A stretch of DNA of 64,000 nt from EB88 sp964245435. Lineage in GTDB: Bacteria > Acidobacteriota > Terriglobia > Terriglobales > Acidobacteriaceae. Position numbers and translations under genes: made by a program. The stretch spans positions 558,001 through 622,000 of the forward strand of contig CAXTMF010000001.1 in the NCBI GenBank assembly GCA_964245435.1, in the 5' to 3' direction. The stretch's first letter is position 1. Each line of letters begins with the position of its first letter. The notes beneath the pieces are model-generated. The model ran no database searches and was not told where the DNA came from. It worked only from the letters and a program-made list of their open reading frames with translations. This document shows, piece by piece, positions 8,902-16,964 of the stretch.

Positions 8902-9285
8902 TCAGATTCGAAGGATGGGGTGAAGCAGGGGCGGCGCGATTTGCGGAGACACTACATGCCCGGTTCTGTAAACCAGCACCAGGTCAGCAGCGGGTACGTT
9001 GCTCCCGTTGACACTCGCCTCCATGCTCTGCGCCGGGACCGGCGCGGCGGTCGGCAACGTCGGCAGTGCGGACTGCGAGCTTACTGTGCAGCAGCTGGCC
9101 GGCGCGGCATGCTCGCAGCACTGGCACGCCTGCCCGGAGTGAGCGACCGACACACCCTGCGAACTGCAAAGCCCACCCACGGAGGGGGTCGTCAGGAGCA
9201 AGAGCATGGCAATCAACAGCAACCAACCGGTGAAACGGCTTGTACCTGCATACATCGCCACGGTTGTCGCCGCGCTGGATCGCAT
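8902..9285 (-). CDS. Small Cys-rich membrane or secreted protein
   Basis: This 127-residue protein is unrecognised. One hydrophobic segment (about residues 20-36) is followed by a cluster of Cys residues: CSSQGVSVAHSGQACQCCEH, then SCC. Six Cys and two His within 35 residues suggest metal binding or several disulfides. The second half is Pro/Ala rich with a hydrophobic C-terminus (PPLLHPILRI). It precedes the outer-membrane protein gene on the same strand and is probably expressed with it. The ATG at 9285 is used; a second Met ten codons later is an alternative. A role in copper or other metal handling is inferred from composition only. Confidence 0.55.
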   Translation of the reverse strand: MRSSAATTVAMYAGTSRFTGWLLLIAMLLLLTTPSVGGLCSSQGVSVAHSGQACQCCEHAAPASCCTVSSQSALPTLPTAAPVPAQSMEASVNGSNVPAADLVLVYRTGHVVSPQIAPPLLHPILRI

Positions 9286-9353
9286 GGTTCAGAGTATAGC
9301 GGGTCGGCGCGCCTGCGCTTCCGGGCGAAGCTGCTGTGACGTATGCTCGGTAG

Positions 9354-9382
9354 TTGACTGACCAGACGTTCACTTATACGAT
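9354..9382 (+). promoter_or_regulatory. Promoter and TetR operator of the tetR gene
   Basis: A TTGACT -35 box (9354-9359) and a TACGAT -10 box (9377-9382) are 17 bases apart. The spacer overlaps an imperfect 18-bp palindrome, TGACTGACCAGACGTTCA (9355-9372). Nearly the same sequence stands before the SDR gene at 9977-9994. The GTG start at 9389 is only six bases past the -10 box, so the tetR mRNA is probably leaderless. Autorepression by the encoded TetR protein is the likely logic. Confidence 0.7.
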
Positions 9383-9388
9383 CATGTT

Positions 9389-9955
9389 GTGCCCAGGCCG
9401 AAGAGCGACGAGAAGCGAACCGCCATCCTCGACGCTGCAACACGCTTCATCGTGACCCACGGCCTCAGCGCTCCAACCGCCGGCATAGCGAAAGAGGCCG
9501 GCATCGCCAACGGATCCCTTTTCACCTACTTCGAAACCAAAACGGATCTCTTCAACCAGCTCTATCTCGAACTGAAGCAGGATCTGGCGTCCGCTGCCAT
9601 GAAGGATGCCCGCCCGGCTGCTGAGCTCCGCGAGCAGTTCTTTCAGCTCTGGCAGAAGTGGGCGGAATGGGCGACAACCTATCCCGAGAAGCGCCGAGCC
9701 CTGGCCCAGCTCAGCGTCTCCGATGAAGTCACACCGGAGACCCGGATGGCAGGGCACACAATCATGGCCGCTGTCGCCGACCTGCTCAAACAAGTGCTCA
9801 GCAATGGACCGATGGCGAAAGCCCCGATGAGCTTCGTCGTTGCCCTCTTGAACTCGACCGCTGACGCAACCATCGACCTCATGAGCCAGGATCCCTTGAA
9901 GGCGAGGAAGCACTGCAGGCTCGGCTTCGAGGCACTGTGGCGCATGCTGAACTGA
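9389..9955 (+). CDS. TetR/AcrR-family transcriptional regulator
   Basis: This 188-residue repressor has an N-terminal TetR helix-turn-helix (about residues 9-55: ILDAATRFIVTHGL, then IAKEAGIANGSLFTYFETKTDLFNQLY) and an all-helical ligand-binding domain. The start is GTG at 9389 with no ribosome site and an immediately adjacent -10 box, which suggests a leaderless transcript. The same operator-like palindrome lies before this gene and before the SDR gene 65 bases downstream, so the protein probably controls both. The ligand is unknown; it may be the substrate of the SDR enzyme. Confidence 0.9.
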   Translation: MPRPKSDEKRTAILDAATRFIVTHGLSAPTAGIAKEAGIANGSLFTYFETKTDLFNQLYLELKQDLASAAMKDARPAAELREQFFQLWQKWAEWATTYPEKRRALAQLSVSDEVTPETRMAGHTIMAAVADLLKQVLSNGPMAKAPMSFVVALLNSTADATIDLMSQDPLKARKHCRLGFEALWRMLN

Positions 9956-9976
9956 ACCTTTTTCCTTGGTGCGAGA

Positions 9977-9994
9977 TGACTGACTAGACAATCA
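9977..9994 (+). promoter_or_regulatory. Second TetR operator, before the SDR gene
   Basis: TGACTGACTAGACAATCA is an imperfect palindrome (TGACTGAC and the complement half TGATTGTC share 6 of 8 positions). It matches the copy at 9355-9372, and the identity continues into CACTTA. Its place 27 bases before the SDR start makes it a good candidate for the operator of the upstream TetR protein. Confidence 0.7.
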
Positions 9995-10020
9995 CTTACA
10001 AATTCAACAGGAGAATCAAA

Positions 10021-10800
10021 ATGCCAGCAGAAAGCAACAGGACTTCCCAAGCAAAAATCGCGATCGTGACAGGTGGCAGCCGTGGGATCGGGCGCAGCAT
10101 CGTCCTCAGCCTCGCCAAACACGGCGTCACCTCCATCTTCACCTACAACGCCAACCGAACCGAAGCCGAAAAGGTCGTCGATCTTGCAGAGGAGGCAGGC
10201 CAGAAAGCCATCGCTCTCCAGCTCGATACTGGGAACCTGGCCGCCTTTGGCGACTTTACCGAAAGCGCCAGGTCCTCACTTGGGAGCCTTGGCGCCACGC
10301 ACTTCGACTACCTGGTCAACAATGCCGGCAATAACCACCACAACATGCCCTTCGATCAGGCAACGGAGGAGGAGCTCGACAGCCTCTACAACGTCCATTT
10401 CAAAGGTGTCTTCTTCCTCACGCAGAAGCTTCTCCCACTCATCCACGATGGCGGCCGCATCGTCAATGTCTCAACAGCGCGCACACGTCTCATCTCCCCC
10501 GGAGGAGCGGCCTACGGCTCGATGAAGGCAGCGGTAGAGGTCCTGACAAAATACATGGCCAAGGAGCTCGGACCGCGCAGGATCGCCGTCAATGTGGTCG
10601 CACCCGGTGCGACCGAAACAGATTTCAGCGGCGGCATTGTTCGCGATAACCCTGCCGTAAACAAGCGAGTGGCCGAAGCGACAGCTCTGGGCAGGGCCGG
10701 GGTCCCGGACGACGTCGGCCCCATGATCGCCTCGCTGCTCTCGGAGGAGAACCGCTGGGTCAACGCGGAGCGCATCGAGGTCACCGGCGGTTACGTTTAG
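10021..10800 (+). CDS. Short-chain dehydrogenase/reductase (SDR)
   Basis: This 259-residue NAD(P)-dependent oxidoreductase is of the classical SDR type. The cofactor motif TGGSRGIG is at residues 17-24 and NNAG near 100-103. The catalytic residues are Ser151 (NVSTA), Tyr165 and Lys169 (YGSMK). The C-terminal RIEVTGGYV is typical of FabG-like enzymes. AGGAG stands eight bases before the ATG. It is preceded by the same operator as the TetR gene, so expression is probably inducible. The substrate is unknown. FabG itself is unlikely, because this copy is isolated from fatty-acid genes. Confidence 0.92.
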   Translation: MPAESNRTSQAKIAIVTGGSRGIGRSIVLSLAKHGVTSIFTYNANRTEAEKVVDLAEEAGQKAIALQLDTGNLAAFGDFTESARSSLGSLGATHFDYLVNNAGNNHHNMPFDQATEEELDSLYNVHFKGVFFLTQKLLPLIHDGGRIVNVSTARTRLISPGGAAYGSMKAAVEVLTKYMAKELGPRRIAVNVVAPGATETDFSGGIVRDNPAVNKRVAEATALGRAGVPDDVGPMIASLLSEENRWVNAERIEVTGGYV

Positions 10801-10876
10801 ACCGCCCGCCCTGGACGGGCTCACCGGGCTGAGCCGGCCCACGCGGCTGGTTTGGCCCCGGTTCGGCTTTGAGCGC

Positions 10877-11773
10877 TCATCCGAGCCTCACCCCCGTAGC
10901 AATCTGCGCAAACCGCTCTACCGCCGGCCGCCTATCCTCGGCCACCCGCGCCAGCTCAATCTCGCTCACGATCTTGGCTCCACGCAGCGGTACACACACC
11001 ACCTCGCCCGACGCAATACGCCCCACGCACGCCGGAGCCACCGAAACACCTAGCCCCGCGCCCACCAGCCGCAGAATCGTCAGCCAGTGCGACGCCTCCT
11101 GCACGATCTGCGGCCGGAAACCATGCTCCTCAAACAAGGTCAGCGGCTTCTCGAACGCCCGCGCACCCGCGCTTCGCGGGTAGTACACAAAGGGCTCGCC
11201 GCGCAGCGCCGCCGGCGACAAACTCTTCTGCCGTGCGCATGCGTGCGCGACCGGCAGCACTGCGACGTATCGCTCCGAAAGCAGCGTCGTCCTGCTTAGT
11301 CCCTCTGCCGCATCGCCATCCCGCAGAATGCCCGCATCCAGCGTCCCGTTCTCCAGGCCCTCCGCTACGCGCGAGGTAAACGACTCGTGGAGGTGCAGCT
11401 GGACCCGGGGGTAAGCCAGCCGGTACGCGCGAAAGATCGCTGGCAGCGCGGTAAGCATCGCCGAGCCCACAAAACCAACATGCAGCGAGCCCACCTCGCC
11501 TTCCCCGATGCTTCGCGTCTCCTCAATGTCGCGTGCAACCGTGCTTAGCATCCGGCGAGCACGCTCCAGGTACGCGACGCCTGCCTCGGTCAATCGGACG
11601 GAGCGCGAGGTCCGCACAAACAGCGCGCATCCGAGCAGTTCCTCCAGCCGCCGGATCTGCTGCGAGAGCGGTGGCTGCGAAAGGTGCAGCCGCTCCGCCG
11701 CACGGCCAAAATGCAGCTCTTCCGCCACTGCGACGAAGTAGCGCATATGCCGGAGTTCAATGTCCTGGTCCAT
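10877..11773 (-). CDS. LysR-family transcriptional regulator
   Basis: This 298-residue regulator has the N-terminal LysR winged helix (residues 5-64: LRHMRYFVAVAEELHFGRAAERLHLSQPPLSQQIRRLEE) and a periplasmic-binding-protein-like effector domain (about 92-295). The start is ATG at 11773. It diverges from a GNAT acetyltransferase gene, and the 93-base space holds a palindrome at 11789-11805 that could be its binding site. LysR proteins often control the divergent neighbour and themselves. The effector is unknown. Confidence 0.92.
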   Translation of the reverse strand: MDQDIELRHMRYFVAVAEELHFGRAAERLHLSQPPLSQQIRRLEELLGCALFVRTSRSVRLTEAGVAYLERARRMLSTVARDIEETRSIGEGEVGSLHVGFVGSAMLTALPAIFRAYRLAYPRVQLHLHESFTSRVAEGLENGTLDAGILRDGDAAEGLSRTTLLSERYVAVLPVAHACARQKSLSPAALRGEPFVYYPRSAGARAFEKPLTLFEEHGFRPQIVQEASHWLTILRLVGAGLGVSVAPACVGRIASGEVVCVPLRGAKIVSEIELARVAEDRRPAVERFAQIATGVRLG

Positions 11774-11788
11774 ACCGCCCTCATCTCA

Positions 11789-11805
11789 ATCCTGTCGAAC
11801 AGGAT
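11789..11805. promoter_or_regulatory. Candidate LysR operator palindrome
   Basis: ATCCTGTCGAACAGGAT is a perfect inverted repeat (7-bp arms, 3-base centre) in the gap between the divergent LysR and GNAT genes, 16 bases before the LysR start. Its position and length fit a LysR-type recognition site. Confidence 0.6.
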
Positions 11806-11866
11806 ATTGGACGTCTCGGACTCCGGCAGGCACACTCAGTCTCAGAGTCGTTCTCAGGAGGCGCTG

Positions 11867-12412
11867 ATGCCGAGCAACGCAGCCACTTCCACCGCAGCGC
11901 CCGATCTTGCGACCATGCCAATCGAGATCCGCCCGCTGCTTTCCGGCGAGGATTCGACCGCCTTCCGCACCCTCAATGAAGAATGGATCACGCGCCACTT
12001 CACCCTGGAAGCGAAGGACATCGAGACGCTGCATCATCCCGAGACCAACATCCTCGCCAAGGGCGGCCAGATCCTGATGCTCTACGTCGGTGCCGAGCCG
12101 GCCGGCTGCGTCGCGCTCATACCCATACAGTCCGGCATCTACGAGCTGTCCAAGATGGCCGTTGCTCCCCACCTGCGCGGCTTTGGCCTGGGCCGCCGCC
12201 TGCTCGTGCGCGCCATCACAGAAGCCCGCCGGCTTGGCGCGCGCTCCCTGTTTCTCGGCAGCAGCACGAAGCTCCCAAATGCGGTGCACCTCTACGAGTC
12301 TGTCGGCTTCCGCCACGTACCGCCGGAAGCCCTGCCGCCCATGCCCTACACCCGCGCTAGCATCTTCATGGAGCTGCTCCTCGAAAGCGGCCCAGTCCGG
12401 GCCTCTGTCTAG
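11867..12412 (+). CDS. GNAT-family N-acetyltransferase
   Basis: This 181-residue acetyl-CoA-dependent transferase shows the GNAT core: ELSKMAVAPHLRGFGLGRRLL (motif A with the R/QxxGxG/A acetyl-CoA loop, here RGFGLG), then ITEARRLGARSLFLGSSTKLPNAVHLYESVGF (motif B). The acceptor is unknown. The start at 11867 (MPSNAATST) is chosen because AGGAG lies six bases upstream. The frame stays open further upstream, but that part overlaps the LysR gene and is not protein-like. It probably answers to the divergent LysR regulator. Confidence 0.88.
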   Translation: MPSNAATSTAAPDLATMPIEIRPLLSGEDSTAFRTLNEEWITRHFTLEAKDIETLHHPETNILAKGGQILMLYVGAEPAGCVALIPIQSGIYELSKMAVAPHLRGFGLGRRLLVRAITEARRLGARSLFLGSSTKLPNAVHLYESVGFRHVPPEALPPMPYTRASIFMELLLESGPVRASV

Positions 12413-12436
12413 CAGGGCCCAAGCTCGCTGCCCTGC
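12412..12436. terminator. Candidate hairpin between convergent genes
   Basis: The arms GCAGGGC and GCCCTGC, separated by 11 bases, overlap the GNAT stop codon and face the end of bshB1. No T-tract follows. It is a possible shared terminator. Confidence 0.35.
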
Positions 12437-12491
12437 AGTGTCAACTCACGCGGCCATGGAGTGAAGCGTCCCTCATCCTCTGGCATGTCCG

Positions 12492-13223
12492 TTAGATCGA
12501 CTGCACCGGCAGTTGCAGCAGATCCCCCACCAGCCCCACTTCCTTCTGCACAAACGGCTCGCCGTATCGAACACCGCCCAGCAGCCCGTAGTGCCGCGCC
12601 TCTGCAAACGTCCGCTCGCGGATCTCCGCTTCCGGCACAAACAGTCCCGCACCCGTATCCTGCTGCCGGTATTGCGATGCGTACGCCATCAGCGCACGAT
12701 GCCGCTCCTCGATCTGCGCCGAAATGTCGACCACAAAGGACGGCCGCACGTCGGCGTAGAGGCTCGCGTACACAATCTTGAATGGCCGGTGCGGCCCCTG
12801 CGGCGCACCGGCCGCGTCCGCGGTCGCCACCTTGCTCAGCCCGCTCACAAAGCATGCCTCGTACCCCAGCACCGAGCACGTACTGTGATCCGGGTGCCGC
12901 GCCGTCCAGTACGGCAGAATCACCACCCGTGGCCGCAACGCACGCACCACCCGGGCGATCTTGAGCCGGTTCGTATAGGTGTTCTCGACAGCGCCGTCCG
13001 GCAGATCCAGCGCCTCCCGGTGCACCACGCCCAGGAGCCGCGCCGCCTCCGCTGCTTCCGCCGCACGCTCCTCCGCTGAGCCGCGCGTGCCTGCCTCGCC
13101 CGCAGTCAGGTCCAGGATCGCCGTCCGCTGCCCCATCGCCCGCGCCCTCAGCAGCGTCCCGCCGCAGGTCTGCTCCACGTCGTCCCGGTGCGCAGCGATC
13201 GCCAGTATATCGACTGCCTGCAT
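12492..13223 (-). CDS. bshB1: Bacillithiol biosynthesis deacetylase BshB1 (LmbE/PIG-L family)
   Basis: This 243-residue zinc-dependent deacetylase removes the acetyl group from GlcNAc-malate during synthesis of the thiol bacillithiol. Metal-binding residues appear in AAHRDDVE (His12, Asp15) and RHPDH (His110 and His113), which follows LPYWTA. Family features include DLTAGEAGTRG and the terminal EPFVQKEVGLVGDL. Length and motifs fit BshB1 better than other LmbE proteins. The bshA and bshC partners are not in the window. The start is ATG at 13223. It converges with the GNAT gene. Confidence 0.88.
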   Translation of the reverse strand: MQAVDILAIAAHRDDVEQTCGGTLLRARAMGQRTAILDLTAGEAGTRGSAEERAAEAAEAARLLGVVHREALDLPDGAVENTYTNRLKIARVVRALRPRVVILPYWTARHPDHSTCSVLGYEACFVSGLSKVATADAAGAPQGPHRPFKIVYASLYADVRPSFVVDISAQIEERHRALMAYASQYRQQDTGAGLFVPEAEIRERTFAEARHYGLLGGVRYGEPFVQKEVGLVGDLLQLPVQSI

Positions 13224-13315
13224 CTATTCCTCCGCGCACACGGGAAAGGCGCACACCGCAAACGCACTACAGAATCAAAAGGTTGGTACGGACTGGCAAC
13301 GCTGTGTCACGTCTC

Positions 13316-13699
13316 TTAGCGCGTGCCGGTAATCCGTCGGATCGCTGCAAAACAGAAAGAAGCTAGATACCCGGAAAAGAAGCTCCAGAGCACAGTTGAG
13401 CGTGCAAAGAAGTGGGTCAGAGCGGTGGACAAGGCCTGTAGCTCTAACCGATTTCCTGGCTGCATCTGGGTTGATGTCCAGCCTGCCGTCGCTGTCGCCA
13501 GAACAACCATGAGTACGATCGCAGTTCCAGTGAGCCCCGGCAAAGCACGTCTCCAGGGGAATGGCAGAGCCGGCAAGGCGGTTGCTTCGCCTTGAACCCG
13601 CGTCATCACAAGGTTCAGAAACCCTGAAGACGGTAGAAGATCATCGCTTTTCTCGTGGAGAGCTGCGTCTATCTCCTGGTCTGTCCACTTCGAACTCAT
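13316..13699 (-). CDS. Membrane protein coupled to ECF sigma factor (putative anti-sigma)
   Basis: This 127-residue protein starts with a short acidic cytoplasmic part (MSSKWTDQEIDAALHEKSDD), followed by a membrane segment (about residues 53-72: LPGLTGTAIVLMVVLATATAGW) and a second hydrophobic stretch near the C-terminus (TVLWSFFSGYLASFCFAAI). Its ATG overlaps the stop of the sigma factor gene by four bases (ATGA), which indicates translational coupling. Small membrane proteins in this position are usually anti-sigma factors. No HxxxCxxC zinc motif is visible, so the role is inferred from context. Confidence 0.6.
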   Translation of the reverse strand: MSSKWTDQEIDAALHEKSDDLLPSSGFLNLVMTRVQGEATALPALPFPWRRALPGLTGTAIVLMVVLATATAGWTSTQMQPGNRLELQALSTALTHFFARSTVLWSFFSGYLASFCFAAIRRITGTR

Positions 13700-14301
13700 T
13701 TCGCCACCTTTTGCGTGCTCCGGGCTATATCGCCCAAGCCCGATCTTTGAGGCCGTTGCGCAAATTTCTCTCGCAGCATCTCTCGTCCGCGGAACAGACG
13801 CACCTTCAAGGTACCCTCAGGAATCCCGAGTGATAAAGCCGCAGTAGGTACATCCTGCTCGTGAAAGTAGTACATCGTGACAGCGTCGCGGTACTTCTCT
13901 GGAAGAGCGAGAACGGCGGCACGAACAATCGCGGCTTGTTCTGCTTGATCCGGTTCCTGACCGGATATGCGGCTGTCCAACGGTTCCGCGATTTCGTCGA
14001 GCGAGAGCATGGTGGCCGGAATCCGCTTCAGCTCAGACCGGTAAACATTCGCCGCAAGCGCAAAGAGCCAGGTCGAAAAGGCAGCCTCTCGCCGCCATTG
14101 ACCCAGATGAAGATACGCCCGCAGGAACGCGGCCTGAGCCATATCCTCGGCGCGCCCACGATCCCGGCAGAAACGCCATGCCATATTGATCAAAAGGCCT
14201 TGCCACTGGCGTACAAGAGTCGCGAAGGCAGCCGTGTCGCCCGCAAGCACAAGGGTGACACTCTCCTCGTCCTCAAGCGCTCCCTGGGTCTTGCCCACCA
14301 T
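13696..14301 (-). CDS. ECF-type RNA polymerase sigma factor
   Basis: This sigma-70-family factor of about 201 residues has region 2 (FATLVRQWQGLLINMAWRFCRDRGRAEDMAQAAFLRAY) and region 4 (VLALPEKYRDAVTMYYFHEQDVPTAALSLGIPEGTLKVRLFRGREML). It lacks regions 1 and 3, as extracytoplasmic-function factors do. The ATG at 14301 is preferred because AGCAGG lies six bases before it; an ATG two codons earlier (14307) is possible. It is co-transcribed with the overlapping membrane protein gene. A divergent membrane-protein gene starts at 14458. Confidence 0.85.
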   Translation of the reverse strand: MVGKTQGALEDEESVTLVLAGDTAAFATLVRQWQGLLINMAWRFCRDRGRAEDMAQAAFLRAYLHLGQWRREAAFSTWLFALAANVYRSELKRIPATMLSLDEIAEPLDSRISGQEPDQAEQAAIVRAAVLALPEKYRDAVTMYYFHEQDVPTAALSLGIPEGTLKVRLFRGREMLREKFAQRPQRSGLGDIARSTQKVAK

Positions 14302-14457
14302 CGCCATCCTGCTGGGTACGACATGGCTCCTTCGTGGTCGGTTTCACTTACTCCCGCTGCATCGCAGACAAAGTTTCGAAACCGTTGTGCTGCCGGGATG
14401 GTCGCACCGGGTGAGCCAATCGCCGCATGCAGGCAGGGCGCTCGGGGGATACATAAC

Positions 14458-14883
14458 ATGGGACTGTTCTCAGGACCGTTTTCCGTTTTCTTGTTTCTCA
14501 GCGCAGGCAGTGTCTCTCTCTTCTCTTTTCTCGCGGTCGATTCGTGGTCCAGGGCGCGATTGAAAGAGCGTGAGAGCTTTTATAAGAACGACATGCTAAA
14601 GCGTTTAGCTGAAAGCTCAGGCCAGGGCGCCAACTCAGCATTGGAACTACTCCGCGAAGAAAGCCGGCTCGCCGCATCGCGCCGAAAGGCATCCCTTCGT
14701 GAGGGAGGGCTTGTAACTGCGTCGGTGGGCGTCGCGATTATCATCTTTCTCAAAGCTTCGACGCACGGCCAGCCCATTTTTCTTTGTGGATTGATCGTAC
14801 TGCTACCCGGACTCGCCTTGCTGATAAGTTCCTACCTGCTGCCGCACGCCGAGAAAGATATCGAGCCGACCGCTCCAAAATAA
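14458..14883 (+). CDS. Small membrane protein, unknown
   Basis: This 141-residue protein is divergent from the ECF sigma gene. It has three hydrophobic segments: residues about 8-27 (VFLFLSAGSVSLFSFLAV), then after a charged helical linker (ERESFYKNDMLKRLAESS and REESRLAASRRKASL) about 87-101, and 107-128. The arrangement resembles small Acidobacteria membrane proteins of unknown function found next to sigma factor genes; no firm family was recognised. GGGGGA lies about ten bases before the ATG. Its place opposite the sigma gene suggests it could be a target or partner of that system. Confidence 0.6.
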   Translation: MGLFSGPFSVFLFLSAGSVSLFSFLAVDSWSRARLKERESFYKNDMLKRLAESSGQGANSALELLREESRLAASRRKASLREGGLVTASVGVAIIIFLKASTHGQPIFLCGLIVLLPGLALLISSYLLPHAEKDIEPTAPK

Positions 14884-15155
14884 CGCTCGATAAATGTCCA
14901 TATGCCGGGACGGACGACTCATCCAGGATCTCTGTCCCCAGTCCCCGCGCCCGCGGCAGGCAATCGCCAGAATATCTACTGCTGGTATCACCTTCCGCAT
15001 CATCAAACAAGCAAAAGCACGCACCGAACCGAATGCACGCCGCTTTCTCTTCTCTGGCCTTTATAAATTCCACCCCGGCCAACAGGAGGGCCACAACCGT
15101 CATGCACCCCGAGCATCACACGGCGCGAAGCGCCGCTTGCCCGTCAGGTCAGGAC

Positions 15156-16589
15156 CTAATACCAGGTGTTATCCGAGTCGTCCGGCGCATCCATGTACGC
15201 CACATCCACAACGATCCCTTGCTCGGCGACGTTCGTGTTGTCGAGCGCCGCCCCGGTCGAGGTGTTATAGATGTATACCTGTCCGCCCTCCGCCGTGTAC
15301 ACCTTGTTCAAGCCTGTCAGCGCGGCAATGCCGGTGCCATCGCCCTTGTACGACTCGAGCGTCGTCACCGTGTTGTTGGAGGTGTTGAACATGGTGATGC
15401 AACCATACGGCACGGTCGCCCCCGCCTGCGCCTGCTTATAGCGCTCGCCGCCCTGGCAGTTCGACGAACCCAGCCAAAGCGTGTTGTCGTCGGCCAGCAC
15501 CATCCGCTGGTGCGTTCCGTCTGAGATCGGGATCGGCGCACTCACCGCGCCCGTGCCGGTGTTCACAATTGAGAGCTCGCCCGTAAACAGCTGGTCTGCC
15601 GGCACCAGTTGCTGGCCCGCCACGTACAGCGTGCTGCCGTTATAAAGCGCATCCGTCGCGCCGCCTGGCACCGGGATGAACTTCGTCGTTGCAAGCCCCG
15701 CACCCGCCGGCCCGCTGACCCCTGTATTTAGACCAGCCAGCGGGATCTGTGTCAGCCCCGCAGTCTGCCCGCCACACTCCGGCCCGCAGTTCACCACGAA
15801 CGCCGACGAGCCATCCGGCGAAAAGACCGCCTTGATCGGCCGATCCACCGGTGCCGACGCCGGGATGGTCACCGGATACACACAGTATTGCGGCAGGTTC
15901 TGCGGCTCGCAGTCCTCGGCGGCTACCCCGGCCAGCGGAAAATGAATGTTCTGCGGGTATGGCAGTGTTGCCGCCTGCTGTTGCTGCTGTGCGCTCAGGT
16001 GCACCACGCTGTATACCAGGTCTTCGTTCTGGACAAACGCCAGCGCAACCGTGCCGCCCGGGTTGATCGACACCCGGTACACGCCGGGCAGGTTCAACGC
16101 AAACGTCGTCGGGGTCGTTGTTGCGTCAAACACCTCGATCACGTGGCTCAGCTGCTCCGCAGCCACAATGGACCCGCGACTCGTCGAAGCAAAGATCGAA
16201 GAGGCCACCTCGTTCGTCCCCGGCGCCGGTAGCAGTGTGCTTGCTGCCTCTGTCTGGTAATTCACCGAGGTAAACGAGCCATCCGAGATAGAAAACACCA
16301 GTCCGGCCTGCTCCGCCGGCAGATTCTGGATGGAAATCGGCAGCGCCGTCCCGTTGAAGCCGCTGATCGGAAACGACGCGACCGTGTTCTTGTAGTTGTG
16401 GCGGACGTCGTAGAGCCCGTCGACCAGGAACATCTGTCCGCGTCCGGAGTTCTGCACCGCGATCAGTACCCGGTTCAGGATGCCGCTCGGCGGCAACACG
16501 CGCCCGGCAAAGTAGTAATTCTTGCCGCAGGCCGAAAGACCAAGCGAGATAAAAAGGAGAGCGACAACGACCGAGCAGAAACGCGTCAC
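15156..16589 (-). CDS. Putative lipoprotein with beta-propeller-like repeats
   Basis: This protein of about 477 residues has a lipoprotein signal (TRFCSVVVALLFISLGLSAC with lipobox LSAC, Cys near residue 21). The rest is a series of strand-rich repeats of the YVTN/WD40-like kind, for example GGTVALAFVQNEDLVYSV, FSPDGSSAFVVNC and GLNKVYTAEGGQVYIYNTSTG. Such proteins usually act as periplasmic or surface scaffolds; the function here is unknown. The frame is open upstream to 16880, but the GTG at 16589 places a normal signal peptide at the N-terminus. No ribosome site is visible, so the start is uncertain. Confidence 0.65.
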   Translation of the reverse strand: MTRFCSVVVALLFISLGLSACGKNYYFAGRVLPPSGILNRVLIAVQNSGRGQMFLVDGLYDVRHNYKNTVASFPISGFNGTALPISIQNLPAEQAGLVFSISDGSFTSVNYQTEAASTLLPAPGTNEVASSIFASTSRGSIVAAEQLSHVIEVFDATTTPTTFALNLPGVYRVSINPGGTVALAFVQNEDLVYSVVHLSAQQQQQAATLPYPQNIHFPLAGVAAEDCEPQNLPQYCVYPVTIPASAPVDRPIKAVFSPDGSSAFVVNCGPECGGQTAGLTQIPLAGLNTGVSGPAGAGLATTKFIPVPGGATDALYNGSTLYVAGQQLVPADQLFTGELSIVNTGTGAVSAPIPISDGTHQRMVLADDNTLWLGSSNCQGGERYKQAQAGATVPYGCITMFNTSNNTVTTLESYKGDGTGIAALTGLNKVYTAEGGQVYIYNTSTGAALDNTNVAEQGIVVDVAYMDAPDDSDNTWY

Positions 16590-16964
16590 ACGGAGGGCTT
16601 GGCGGCTACGTGCGCCCCCTGACTGGAGCAGGTTCAACAGATGCAAATGGAATCCCCGGTCCCCCGGGGCAGCTGCCTCAATCGCACCCGGAAGAAGCCC
16701 AAGTATAACAAAGCACCTTCTCGCGGCGACCCGCGTGGCCGGCATAGGATGGGGCAGGCATCGCAGGCGGGCCGCATGTGACCAGCCTCTCCATACCTGT
16801 CTCCGGGCCCTTGCCGGACGTTGCAGCCCCGGGCAGTGCGTCGGGCCGCCCCGGATCTGCATCTCGATCTGGAGCGGCAACCACCTGCTCTGCCATCCTT
16901 GACACTGAGCACCGTACCCGGCCAGAAACCATCACCTGCACCAGCGGAGATCATCCAAACCTCG
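16590..16964. other. Intergenic region between divergent genes; no riboswitch recognised
   Basis: These 375 bases separate the divergent lipoprotein gene and the homocysteine methyltransferase/MTHFR gene. A short GC hairpin (CCCCGG and CCGGGG around TCCC, 16654-16669) is present. SAM, SAH and cobalamin riboswitch signatures were looked for because of the methionine-cycle gene; none was recognised by eye. Confidence 0.5.

Noticed and set aside
16590..16964. Possible SAM, SAH or cobalamin riboswitch before the methionine-cycle gene
   Set aside because: No conserved core was found by eye; a covariance-model search (Infernal with Rfam) would be decisive.
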